From assembly GCF_031877795.1 (NCBI RefSeq), contig NC_133931.1, positions 136,314,621 to 136,378,620 on the forward strand: a stretch of 64,000 bases of DNA. The letters are read 5' to 3'. The notes below the pieces were generated by a model. That model searched no databases. It worked only from the letters and a program-made list of their open reading frames with translations, and had not been told where the DNA came from. The translations under genes were made by a program, and so were the position numbers. Positions 21,065 to 34,889 of this stretch are shown here, one piece after another (the first letter of the stretch is position 1; each line of letters starts with the position of its first letter). The stretch is from Strix aluco (Eukaryota > Chordata > Aves > Strigiformes > Strigidae).

Positions 21065-24000
21065 AGAGGGAAAAGGACGTGTTAACCTCACTGTCTCAAT
21101 ATTGTTTAGATTTCAATTGCTAAGTATCCTATGAAACTTTCCTTATTTCCTCATCAGGTTATACATCTGATACTTTTGATTTGTGAAGCAGATACAAGTG
21201 GTAACATTTTTTCCCCTCTGCTTTGTTAGTTCTAGCCCGTGCGGTTCTGCTCTTGGGAATTTATGCTGGCTATTGTAATACATGTATAGGTGATCCTAAA
21301 CACCTCATGTTTTCTGCAGCTGTCAAGAGCAAGGTCCATGCAAGAAAATAACAAGGATTTCTTTAATTAAGCATTAGTAATACAATATACAATACAATAA
21401 ATGCCTTTTCTTGGGCTAAGATAGGGGAGAAGGGACTGCCTTATTCCTTGGAGAGTGTACCATGAAACTCTCAGTCTTTGGACATGGAAGAGCGGAAAAG
21501 GAGATGCTGAAATGGTTTCACTGGTTTCAAGCTGTTTTCTGTCAAATGACTAACCTTCGTTTGTATCTTAAAGGCTTGCTTGAATTATGACCATGTACTC
21601 TGCTGCTCTGCTAGTGGTAGCATGGGTCAAAGATCCTACAGCCTCTTTCTGTGCCAGGGCTTAGCATGATCAGAAACCTGGTCTGACCCGCTACATTTGA
21701 TAAAATAACAGGTCAAACAAGTACTGATATTCCTATGATTTATTCTCCTAGCTCCCACCCCGCTGGTCAGAACTAAGGACTTCCCTTTGTATTGGATCAC
21801 CTGCAGTGGTTTTTTTGAGTTTAGGTAAACTCTACATCTGCAGCATCTTGTGGTTGTGACTTCCACAGCTGCTTGAAGAAGGACCTCTTTTTGGTTTTGA
21901 GCTTGCTACTTCACGGTTTCGTTTGATTCCCCGCCCCCAGTTCCTGTTTTGGGAGAATGTGAAGAATTGTTCCCTGTTCACCCTTGACGTGCAGTCATAC
22001 CTTGACAGACCTGTATTACCCTCTGCCACTGTCTTTTTGCCAAGCTGAATTCTTAAGTCTATTTAATCTTTCCTATATAAAAGCCATTTCATGTGGTTCT
22101 CAAGTGCGTTTTCATAAAATGGTTCTGTCTTCTGTATGGCCTGGGCTATGGGAAATCTCCTTCATGTGGAGTTGAGCCTTTCAGACAGACCTTTGCTGGG
22201 CTTTGGACCTCCTGTCTCCAATCCTGGCCAAACTGAGGAGCATCTAATGGGGTTATTATTCATTTAGATCAATGCAAGTTCAAGGGTTTTTTATTGCTAG
22301 AAACATCTGAGTTTTTCTGTCACAGATCCTAATTTGTGGATATGTTACTTTTCCACCCGTGGTTGATTTGCATTGTATAAGTCTTTGACTTCCTGAAGTA
22401 TTTTTATTTTATCGTAAGTGGGGTTTTTTTAGGTTTCATCTGGTTTTGGATCTCAGGACAGCCACTGGATCTATGATATGATCTGTCAGCATTGCTAAGT
22501 CGTGTTTTGTACCAGAAGGTAGATTATAAAAAGACTGCAAAAGAATAACTGAAAGCAGCCAGGGACCGGCGAGCATGATAGATGTTTGACCACAATAGGT
22601 ATGCCTTTGAACGATAAGGTATTCCTATTGCTGGGGTGCTCATCTGAGACATGCATAGAGATCTCCATCTGCTACCAATTCCCTGTGGGACCCTGCACTA
22701 AGTTAGGTTTTCTCTACACTCTGAAATTTAGGAGCAAATCCCAACACTTGACTCTAGCTGTATCCAAAGCCTGGCATGATGAGACCTGTGCTTGCTTCAT
22801 CTTCTCTTGAAGCCTGACTTGAAGGCTTCTCAAGCATATGGGACAGAAGGACACCAAAGTATCCTCCAAAGGATTGTCTGACCCAGCAGGGGCCTGGGTT
22901 AGCAGAGTTCAGGTGAGCAGCATCCTCCAGCGGGAAATACAGGACAGCAGAGTGAAAGTACCAGTTTGGGACTTGAAGGTTCATATAACTGTGTGGTCCT
23001 CATTAGTCTGATTTAGCGTGAGTATTGGTTGTTTGCTCCTAGACCTGATCTGACTGAGCAGAGCCAGCTTTGGTGGTTTTGCACCCAGAATATAGTGAGT
23101 GTAGCAGCCATCTATAGAGGTTTCTTTAGAGAAAACTGCTCACAAGTTTATTTGTATAGGTTACAAAGTGCATTTTTGAGTATATGCTTCTATTTTTATG
23201 TATATATTTAACTGCTAATTGTACAAGGGCAACCCGCATAATCTTCCCACAGATAGTAAAGGTTAGCGGTGCAAAGGAGGAATTTTAAGGTGCTCAGTTA
23301 CTGTGATGATGAGGGCAATGTGTGCGCCTTAGATAAATGTGCATTTGGGCTACCTGGTTAAAAGCTTCTTTAAAAAAAGAAATCAGCATTCCTTTCATAA
23401 CAAAACCAGATATGTGTACTCCTTGCTCTATTTATATACTCAACATTGGATCTGTAATTTAAGAAAAAATTAAATTGCTCCTTTGCAGGTTGATTTCATA
23501 TTATCTTAATTGTTTGTTCTAGATGGTCCTAGTATGAAAAACTTGCTCAGACAATACATCTTTCTTGCTTTTCATGAGAGACTTTAAGTCATTATAATTC
23601 TTTTTGATTAAGAGAAATCCAAGCTTTAAACAAATTGTTTCATGTGTATGAATTCCATGTAAGTAGGTACTTTAATTTTTCTGTAAGTGGAAATACAGGC
23701 ATACAGGCAGCTTTTTGCTGATAAAGGACCGAGATGAGTTTAGTGACTGTGGAGCAATATGTGTCACAGCACCCTTGCAAGGCAAAGTTCTTTCCATTTA
23801 AGCTTTGTAAGTGGTGGAAATAACCCAATTGTGCATTAGCACAGCTTCTGTAAGAGTTGATTTGCAATGGCTTTTCAGACAGGTGTTGCTAAAATAAATT
23901 CAAAGCTTCAGAGATGTGAAGTAAATAAAGTTACATAAAGCTGCAAGGGAAATACATCTCCATGTAGAAGAACGCTGAAAAACTTTTCAGCACCAATAAA

Positions 24001-27000
24001 TCCTGCACTACCTTTTGGGAATAGTGAGTGTGATACTGGGAAAAATAGAGATCCTGGGAGTGTCAGCAGCAGTTAGTGACAATTAAACCTTTTATCTGGT
24101 GAAAAATGGTGGAGGCAGTTGGGTTAAATATATCTAATTTGTGACTAATTTTTTTAACCTAAGACAAGTTTATTTAAACTCTGCTTACAGTCATCTGCAG
24201 ATATATGTACCTGTTTGCAGGCTTAGGGTGACTGTTTAGGACAGAGGAATAAGATTGTGTTGAATGGATATGTGCTATTAAGTTCAGATTGCTTTAAGAG
24301 ACATCATCTTTTACTCCTCAGCTTATTTTCTGTCCTCATTCCTCCTGTTTAGATTCAACAATTCTTGTGTCTGTGTTGCACATAGGGCAATAGGCCTATA
24401 TCTGTCTCACTGCCGAGTCTACAGGTAAAGTAATTCCATTTGGATACTTCATGTGCAATAAACTTCACCTGTGAGCTGCCATGGTTGCCCATTAAACTAT
24501 GGATTTGATTTCTGATATTGTTTCTTTTTCCAAATGATCTGTTGTCGATTAAATGAGTCCTCTCCTCAATTGCAGCTGTACTTGTTAATTTAAAATAGTA
24601 ATTATCTGTTCAAAGATAACTAAAATACTCAGAGATCGGTCAGAGATAATGCTGGTGTATGAGAGGAAGATTGACAAATGGAAAAAATCCATTGCTTCTC
24701 CCTAGAGAGAAGTCTGTAGAGTGCAGTAATATTCTGCCATGCCTGAAAACCCTTTTGAACTTGCCACACTGTGCTTCTTAAATCCAGCTGTAGATTCTCT
24801 AAGAGAGTGCAAAAGTCAAAATAAAAGCTCTTCCAAAATAAAAAGCAAAATAGAGAGTCAGTCCAGTGACCAAAAAGATAGGTACAGTGGTGAAGTGGCC
24901 ATATTTATGGCACCATAGCGCTCTTCAAGATTCTTATGTGCTGTAAAGCTGAGAGCAGAACGAAACACTTGAGTTTCAGAGTTTAACAACTTTGGTCTTC
25001 TGTGAAGTGTGGTTGTATAGTGCAAGCACAATAACGGGAAATCATCTATTTGTAACATATTGCTGGTAAACCTTTCGACTTGGTTCACAGTTTTGCAATG
25101 GAGTTGCATAGGTGCAAGTGACAGCTCATGTAGATCAGACTGCAAAACTAGGAGGTGCTTAGTTCCTAGGCAAAGGGAAAGTAGTTAAGAGGTAAGCTGG
25201 TCAGGAGTCAGTATGGAAGCTGAAACCTGGGTAATGGCTGATACTCATGGTAAGAGTCCTTTTTTTCCTGTTGTTGAGTCTTGTTCCCACCCCATCTTTA
25301 CATATGCTTCTATTACTAAGTATGTTTTAAGAAAGAACTTCCTCACATATGCCGTATAAAAAAAAAATCTTTTGTCAAGTTATGTGTTTTGGTTTTTAAG
25401 CTCCCAGAAGTCAGGAAAATATTTCCAGGAAGTAAATCCATAGTAATTCCTACTGTAATAGGAATTTTGTCTATAAGAGCTGTTAGTTGCTTTTGAAATT
25501 AGAAATGTGGTTTTTCCTAGTACAGAAACTATAGAGTTTTCTGTAGGAATTTTAAAATTCATTGAGTACTTCATACATAGGCATGTTTTGGAGTCCTGTG
25601 TAAGAATTTGCTCTGCCAGATCAGAGTTATTTTTAGGTCAGATGGAGAAGTTTATTACAGAGATTCCTAGCAGTTACTGCAGACTCTCAGTAGCGGACAA
25701 AGATTATTGCTTTTAGTCAGTCTGTAAGAAGGATGGATTACCTCTGGTGAAAATTAGAATTGAGGACAGACAGGTCAGACAAGAAAAATGCTAGATGAAG
25801 TCTGGTACAGAGAGGTTGGTCAGGGACACAGGAAGGAAGCATCTCCTGTGATGTCTTGAATCCTAACGAGTTACACCCTTCTACAACTCCTTCAACTACT
25901 GCAGACAAAACAAATATGGATTTGGGGTTGTAGTTCATTGTAATAACCAGTTTAATGTGTTTTCCTTAAATGTGTTTTCTTTTCATGCAGAAAAAGAAGT
26001 CTAAACAGTTCAACAGTTTGTAATTTGCAAGCTTAAGTGATCCTTTCATTTTAGGTTTTGTTTCCATGAATGAAATCCTCAGCTTCTCTAGAAATGATTT
26101 TAAAAGGGAAAATTCATTCAGTGCATTCAAGTTACACGTTAGTCATTTTTCTATGATCAGGCACAGGGGTGAAATCTTACGAACGTGTTACTGAGCATTA
26201 ACAGACATGGGACTTGTCATTTATTTTCACTACCACTTCATGTCTCAAGCGATATAAAATTAGAAAAATAAAGTATGTTATTTGTTTGAAATGCTTAAGG
26301 AGATGTCAACCCTTTAGAAAGAGGAGGAGATGGTGAGTTTCCTTTCAATCTACAACCTTCTCTGTATGTGCCAATATCGATATGAGTTTGGTTAGAGTCT
26401 TGTTGCTGGTTTTGTCCTGTGTCTCTGCACCTCTCTAAGGTTGCTCCTGAAGCCTGTGCTGTTAAGTCTCTTTTCTGTCTTAGGTCTGCTTTGACTATAT
26501 TATCTTAATGCATGGTTTCCTGTGACCGAGGCCTGAAGATCCCCAAATCATCAGCCAGTGCTACAGAAGCCCAGTGTTGTGCTGTTGAATATTCTGTCCG
26601 ATGTGTTTTTTTGTTCCCCTACGTTTTGTAGCAAAAAGAGGCCCCAGTCAGCATGTCCCCAGGGCTGCCTGAATCCTTGGCTCTGCCCTTGAGATTCATT
26701 GTCCTGTGCATCAGTCTCGGCTCCCTTCCCAGCACAGGGAAGCACCTGCTTCTCCTGTGCCCAAGTATGTGGACGAGGTCTTTTGCCAGGTTTTGAGTTT
26801 GGCTACCTTGTTTTGCAGAACTTTTAAAAGAATTTTCCCTGAGTTAGAGAAATGAAAACATACTCATAATTTACTTTTCCAAAGGAGCCAAGAGAAGGGC
26901 TTTGTATTTTCAATTGTTGCCTGTTAAAACATTTATTGGTGTGTGCTGGAAAGTGCCTTCTTCCCAATGTGCCATTAGTATGTCAATTTATTTGCATTGC

Positions 27001-30000
27001 TGTTGTACCTCCAAGATCCTTCGTTATAATAATGGACTGGTTGTTTTGTGACCTACACTCCTAAATCATCAAGGCTATCAGGTCTCTTCTGTGATGAAGT
27101 TGTGCGATTCTTGAACTTTCATCTGTAAGCAGTGGTCCACAGCTCCCTGAAGCCAAAGCATTTTATGGGTAGCCTGTTTGATGCTAGGGCTAGCTTAATG
27201 CTCACCCTGACTTTTTTTCTTGGGTATAGGAAGGCGTGATTCTTTCCTCATTTTCCTTTGTCTTGTCAGTTTAAACAGTTGTTGACCTTTTCAGTCTGAC
27301 CTGTTAGGTATCAGCACTGCAAAAACAGTGTTATGGTATGAAGAGACAACACACAAAAATCTTTTGAAGCTGAGGGAGAACACTGTGTCAGTGATGGGGA
27401 AAAGGGCACTGTCTTCCTAGTGTAGACCAAGATGTTCCCCATTTATTCTTTTTCAACATCTTTGTTACTTGTTTTTTGTAATCCCTGTATAAATTACTTG
27501 GTTCCTGCTAATAACTAGGTTATTAGATTACTGAATAGCTACTTTAATCAGTGTTCTCAACAGTTGGTTAATAAAGGTTCATATCAACGTATTCTTAATC
27601 TGAAATACCAACTCTTGTTATTGCAGTGTGGTCAACAATAGAGGAAAATTTCCACCTATTGCAAAGGCCCTGATTGAGAGTCATGTTGAATATTTGCTTT
27701 CTTTTCTTTTAGATTTAAAAAAAAAATACATTTAGGTTGGCACTAATGCTACCTTTGCATTTTATCTTCTATTAGCAAAGAACATATGCTAGGTTTTCTA
27801 GTTCTTCAACTCTACAGAGCATATCAAACTAAGGCAAAGCAGAGCTCGAGGGAGAATGCAAATGCCTTGGTTTGCATGGGCTTTCACAGTCAGTTCATTG
27901 AGAGTTTGGCTGTATCCATGACTGAACAAATCTGTGTTTTGGGATTTAGCATCAGTTCACTTCTTAAAATTAGAAATAATTATTTATTTTTAAAAAAATT
28001 TTCCTCATTGGATGATAGATGCAGTTGCTGTTAACAGGTTTTTGGCTATTGAAGAGCTTCTGTTTCTTTTAAAAGGACAGAAGGTGTAGCACTGGAAGGT
28101 GTATGCCCCTTTTTCACTGAAAGTCAATGTATTTTGTAGAATCTTTTTCTACATCCACATTCAAGAGCTCTAGGTTTACTGGCATGTCTTTTTGAAGTCC
28201 TTGAGAAACGAGCCAAGCCTTTCATTGTGTTTTCTCAGTCCAGAAAAAAAAAAAAAAATCTTTATCTGTCTCATTAGTAAACCTTTCAAATTCTTCGTAT
28301 CTTGCATTCTCATAGGAAGTGAGCTGTAGAAATCTAATGTAGCTTTTACTGGCATTCTTACTCTCTTGTATGTACACATGTATGCACACACCTACAGATA
28401 CACATCCCGTGGAATCTTTATTAGGTTATCTGCAGAAGTAGATTGCTGATATTGGTCTTTCCAGTGCATGAACCATGATGCTGTAAACAAGAAAATAGAT
28501 TTCCCTATCAATAGTGTCAAAGCTGACATTGATACAACCCAGACAACCGCAAAGCGGATGTATGCTGCTTCTACTGAAGGAAGCCAGGCTGGCTGGCATA
28601 GTGATGTTTTATGCCCATTTAAAAGGATATTAAACCTATTCCAGTTGGAAATCTTAACTCCTGCAGTAATGCTTGGCTTCAGAATCTGGGTTGGGTGTGG
28701 GTGGGTGGTTGTGGTGTGATGCTGAGCCTATTCTCTCAGCATATTTGTGGTATGCTGGATTTTGAAACTTCTCAGCCAACAATGGAAATTCTATGAATCA
28801 TTTCAGAAAGATAAATAAGCAGGTCTACTGAATTAACTATAGAATGAATAATACACCATTAGTAATTGTCCTATTGTTGATTTTGGATGCATAATTAAAC
28901 TCTTAACGCTGCCTGAGATGTTTTTAGGTGTCACTGAGATATAGACTTTCACACAGATTGCCAGTCTGCAGGTGTGAATTTCTGTTGTAGAAACTGCTGG
29001 AGGAAGTTTGATCTAGTTCAAATATCTAAAAAGTGCCTAAAACTGAAGCTGTGAAGCTGTTCACAAGAGACTCTCTAAGATCTCACCTAAAATAGGCAAG
29101 CAGAGTATTTTAGATAAGCTATTTTCTGGAAAAGTTTACGTTTCTCCATTGATGGTAGAAAGAAGCAAGAATCGCAGGGTCAGACTTAGGTGTCTGTTGT
29201 TAATTTTTAAAGTTAGGTCACATGCATCCCATTTTTGGGTTCTGACACTTGGTCTTTTGGACAAGAAAAGTGGATACAGGTTTTGGCTTACCTGATTACC
29301 TCCTAAAATGATCGACCGTTAAATAGGTAGTAGTCCTCACAACCAATAGGCATCAATTAAATTGTCATTTTTTGCATTGAACTGAGCTGACTGACAGCTG
29401 TCCGTGCTTCTATTTCCAGTTCATGGGCACGAAGTATTTCAGGAACTGCTGCAGTCTAAATGGTACTGCCTGCAGGTGGGATCTGCTGCCTCTCTGATGG
29501 AGTGGGGTAAAATAGTATATACCTGCTCTGGTCTACATCTGAGTGAAACAGATGTCTCTCACTCAATAACTTTTAGCTTTTTGTAATGTGATTATGCTGT
29601 TAGCACATGATGCTGATACTGGAAAATAGATACAGATTAGTGAAGCAACAGGCTAATTACTCTATTTTTTCTAGCTCGGGTGATTTATATTGCTGCTTTA
29701 TTTGACTTCCTTTCATGGCAATGTTTCTTAATTCTGAGATTCTGGCCACCTGTGTACATAAATGTATTTTTGAGAACTGAGTTTTCATCTGATTGCAATT
29801 ATGATCAAAATTGCTTATAAATATATCTTTGAGGAGCACAACTACAGAGATGCATTCATAGCATTCATAATAACCATTGCTTGCAATGCTTTATAGATAG
29901 ACTATGAATTCTTTGGGTTCGTTTGATGGACTTCAAAGTCTCCTGAATCTGGATTACCAGCAAAGACATATTCTTGGTTTTAGGCATTTTCAGATAAGTG

Positions 30001-33000
30001 TTTCATTTAATGTCTTTCATGTTCAGATGCAGCATGGAAGAAGATTAAGAAAAAGGAAGCTGAACTGTTGAAATTGAGAGAAAACGTGGTGTTTTGAGCA
30101 CTTCTGTGACTGTGTCCGTGCATGGTATATCAAAATAGAGGAAACTTTGCCATACATGATTGCTTAGCATTTGATCTTTTTGGTTACCAAACAGAGACTG
30201 ATCTCCCAGTTTGTTCTGATGTGTGAATAGTGTCTGAGTCCAGTACTGTCTGACCAGCTTCTTAGATGTTCCACACACAGAGGATGTGATGTTTAGTATC
30301 TAATTTACTTATCTGAAGATAGTTGATGTTACATGGGATTTCTGATTTAGCAGAGTGATACAAAATATACTGAAAACACAGTACAAATGTAAGTTACACA
30401 TAACAAAGTAAAGCAATTACAATACACAGTTCAATCACAATACCAATGTGATTTCTATTACCAGTCCCTACAGTATGCTCACCATCACGATGCTGAGCAT
30501 CCCCAGGCACTGGGAAGAAATATGTGGGTTGAATCACAATATTCACAACACAGATTGGCTCAAGGCTTTTTGTTTTCATCACTGAAGACTAGTTGAATCT
30601 TTTCTCTCATCTTAAATGAAGCAACCTAAAGTCCTCCTACAAAATTAGTAATAGAACATGCTGACCCAGGTCAGTCCTCCTGGGTTTTTTGTTTACTTCC
30701 CCTCACCTGGCTTTACTGAAGTGCCACCCAGCTCTCAGTGCTGTTGTCATAGTAGTCCCAAGTGGAGTATGCTGTCATGGGTGAGTAATGCTTGTCTTGC
30801 GCATTTGTGGATTTAAGAGACAGCCTTTCTTGAAATAGAGTGAGGAGGAGCTACATATGGGATACACAATACCTGTAAGTTACCTGACTTGATACAAAAG
30901 CTTGACTTACTGGGAGAAATTTGCCTTTGGTTCAGAGTCTGGTTTCTGAAAGCAGCCTGTAGAGTTGGGTAGGTATAAAAAAAAGGGGGGCAGGAGGGAG
31001 GATATAGATATATGGAGTGCTACATTTCTTTCTTTCTTTCATGCTCTTGTCATACAGCAATTTTTGGCTTAGAAGGTTGTGCCAGCCTTGTGTTTAATAG
31101 CCCTTGATAGCCTCGTCTTTCATGAATTCCTCTAAGAGTTTTCAGGCTTCTGCACAGAGGTGAAGAAATGCCTTTCTGAAGTCAGGCTGAAAGTGCTGGT
31201 ATGTGAGCTGCCAAGCTGTGGGTAGGATAGAAAGTGTGTGCCCCCTTGCTGCATGTTCAGTCTGTAGCTATTTTTCTGACTCACATGGGTTAATAGTTGA
31301 TTGTGTAGGCACCCCACGCCATACACTGGTGTTTTTTTCAATGCCCAACTTGTGGATATGAATCAATATCTATTGCCATAGAATTATCTCAGCTTGACCT
31401 GAGAGGAATTGTATCCATCACTGCCTAGAAAATAACCATTTGCAGGTTAAAGCGATCCAAACGTTGACTACTTTTATCCCCCACTCCATGAATTTGTTCA
31501 CCAAAACTAGTGCGTTCTGTCAAAATGTTCAACCTGCTCTGAGGAGGAGGAAGCAGCTGCAGGGGACATGGGACTGCTTTTGGGATGCAGAGTGATACAA
31601 ATCAGTTATGGACTCCTTTTCTGTGCAAGTGAATGCTGCTAACGGCATAATCAGTGTTAGCTGGTATGTTTGGAATAGTCGACATGGTGCAAAGGGTTGT
31701 GCGTTTCCACTGCTGGCTCTTTGTACCATTGCATTTTAGTCAGAAATACCAGAATTCAGGTATCTGGAAGCTGATTCACTGTCCTGCAGGTAAAAAGCTA
31801 CACGTTAACTCAGTGAACTCCTTTCCCTTGCACATGCTTTGAAGAAATAATTAGGGAGTTCTAAGTTAAAATTTACTTTACTGCTTACAGCAGTTGTCAT
31901 TTTATTAAAGCCAAGGCCTTCAGCACTTGCAAGTGTGTAGGAGTTGCTGGCTATTAATACATCCCTCCTCCAATTACTGTATTTAGTTCCCGAAATAATA
32001 AACTGTTAGCAACTGGGAGGCATTACTTTCTGAAGAATGCACACTTTGTATTTATTGTTTTATTTTTAAGCTTAGCCCTTGTAATTTTGAAGACATTTGA
32101 TGGGTTTTCAAATGCTGCAGCGCTGTATCCTGGAGACATTGGTGATCTCCTGTGCTTTTGCTGCTGCTCAGAGCTTTGAGACAGCAAGAAAAATGGAAGC
32201 GGCACATCTTCTGATTTTATTGTTGTGATATTTAATTTGTATGAGTAGGGTCAATACTAAAAACTTCCAGTGGGCTGATACATTAAAAAAAGAGAAGCAG
32301 GGTGGACTTGAGCAGAGGAGTGGTACTCTACATGAGAAAGCTGCTCTTCCTGCACTGGCCTTCATTACTGAGCTGTTCTTTAGTTGTCTTGTGTCTGATG
32401 GACTTCATTGCTAGAAATGAAGCCTTTCTGGTAATTTTTTTATATATTTTCTTCCTAATTATTTGCATTTAGTGGTTTATTGGAGACCTGGTTCAGGGGG
32501 ACCCTATAAAGTAACTCCATTAATGATTTCTTCCAAGTGTGCTGTGGACAGTGTCTAGTACAACTCTCTCTGACATACATTTTTCCTTTAGCAACATCAT
32601 CTCTTATGGTGATTGCTGAGAGAGACAGTATTGTCTTCTGCTTGTTTTCTAAGTTTGCCTGACCCTGATCTCTGCCGATCCTTTTTGCCCCCTTCTTTTT
32701 CTGAGAGGTTTTCCTGCTGGCAAGGCATGCAAGCTTGGAGTTGGATGACTAACCATCACCTTAAAATGAATGTTAATTGGGTATGAACTGATCTGTAGCA
32801 ATACACTGTCTCCATTATCTCAGAGTACTCCAGTTAGGAGCACAGCAGCTTAAGAGATCTCTCAACAGTCTGAGAAAAGCTCCCACTAATACCTTGTCCT
32901 TGAAGAATTATATCTAATTCTTCCTCTTAGTTGCTGAAAGAAATCTTGTTACTGAAAGATAACTTTCTGTGTGTGTCAACCCAAGTGTATGATTTCATTT

Positions 33001-33058
33001 TCTTGACTTGTATTTTCACCTGTCAATGATTAAGAATTTTATTCTCTGGTCGTTTTTG

Positions 33059-33076
33059 TTTTTTTTTTTTTTTTTT
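33059..33076 (+). repeat. Poly-T run (18)
   Basis: A mononucleotide T run inside BZW2 intron 1. Similar runs of 17 T lie at 35935-35951 (intron 1) and 44336-44352 (intron 2). Confidence 0.9.
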
Positions 33077-34794
33077 CTACTGACTGTGCCATGATTCATG
33101 CATTTTTCATATGGTTGTGGATTATGAGACAGAGAAGTCCATTGCCTCGGTTCAATTGACAGTTCTCTTGACCTTATGAAGTGCATCTGGAGTGCTTTGG
33201 TTGTGGGAGGTTTCTGTCTTGTTTTTTACCTTGTTATTCAGCTGAGCTGCTTCTGTAGAAATTCTTGGTTATTGACCTAAGAAGCACCTGCTTTCCTGAA
33301 ATACCTCTAGTGAGCTGGCTCTCTAATGCAGTGCATCATTGTATGTTAAATTGTGGCAGTCATTTTTTTTGGCTGTTTTTCAAGAAACATCTTCCTGTGT
33401 ATCCCAGTTTAGCAGTTAGGTGATGAGATTTATGGTGCAAATTTTGGTGAGTTTGTCTTCTCGATTTTTTTTTTTTCTGTGCCTACTTATTTCTCAGCTG
33501 GATAACTACTCACAGGTTGCATGCACAACTCTTGGCTGGAGAATCTTGCATTTTTTATTTTTTCTTTAATGTGTGGTAAGTTTCATTCTCTTTTGGTATT
33601 TGTACTTGCTGCAGAATGAAACCAATTCCACTTGTTTCATCTCTGTTTTCTCCCCCACTAGGCATACTAACAAAGCACAACTCCTTTTATTAGAGTGCAC
33701 ACTTACTCTTTACTGTGAAAAAAACACTGTCCTGTGATTAAAAAAGCCCCACAAAAACCAAAAGATTAAGTGCCTTAAGAGCTTCTGGAAGGCTCTTTTG
33801 GGAAAGACAGGGCATTTGGTGTGTGTCGAAAACCTGCTATAACACTATCTTGAGATACTACACAATAGCCCTGGTGGCTAGGGCATGCTTCCAAGTATGA
33901 AATCAAAGGTTGGTATCTAGTTGCTTCATGTGCTGTAAGCAAAATTAATCCATAACAGAAGATGTATTTTTCAGCAATATACATGTGGATTAGCAGTATC
34001 CTTTTTTCATTAAATATTAAAACATGAGGTTGATTGTATTTACGCTGCATGTAGTTATGTGACTGTTTAGTCCCTGCATGTTGCCATTGCGGTCGTTGGT
34101 GCAATAAAATCAGTGAGGGGATTTTAATGTGGCGACAGCCTGGCTCTGGCTTTACTGTTTGTAATGTGTAGGACCTTTGGGATAAGGGTTTCATAAACAT
34201 TGTAACTCTGCTGGTGGCCTCTGTGGGCAAAACAGCAAGATAAACCTTCTACCTGCCAGCACTGCCCTTCCTGCTGATTTGTACCATGGTTGAAGTTCCA
34301 GACCTCCAGGTTATTAGTCACTTGAAATAAAAAAAATATGTTTTAGGAACGGAGGGCAACAGTAGGAAAATGGTGATCAAATAGCATGAGTCAACCTGCA
34401 TAAAGAAAACCCAACATGTCTTGCTGAGCGTAGGGGCTTGGTGTTGCTGGGTCCCCAGATGTGCAGTGAAGGAGAGAGGAAAGGTGGCTTCTTAGCGCTA
34501 CTCTGGTCCTGTCCTCAGCACTTGGGACCCTGGGAAGTAGCAGATAAAGCTGCTTGTTTCCTTATTTTTCAACAGTATCAAAGTGAGCTTCATCAGGTGG
34601 AAGGTAGTGTTGCTGCTGCTCTTCATGTTGTGGGCTAGCCATCGTATTGCCTCGGATGTGCAACTAAAGTGCTTTTCCTTCATGCTGACCAAACCTGGGA
34701 AATGTCAGCAGCTGAGGTGGATTTCATAGCCTTACGAGGGTGTGAAAACTGTGTTAAAGCAGAAAATGCTTTACAGCTGTCGTGGCAGTGAATG

Positions 34795-34889
34795 CTGTAG
34801 CACCTGTTGTGCTACAGTAGCTCTCTGCACCCAGGTGTTGGGAAGTGCCTGTGGAAAAGGAGGAGCTGCGAGAGTCCCTGCAGGGACTC
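34795..34889. other. Two perfect short palindromes in a GC-elevated intronic patch
   Basis: CTGTAGCAC at 34795-34803 pairs with GTGCTACAG at 34809-34817 around a 5-nt loop. An 18-bp perfect palindrome, GAGTCCCTGCAGGGACTC, lies at 34872-34889. The surrounding 34.78-35.12 kb is GC-richer than its flanks. Function is unknown. Confidence 0.7.
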
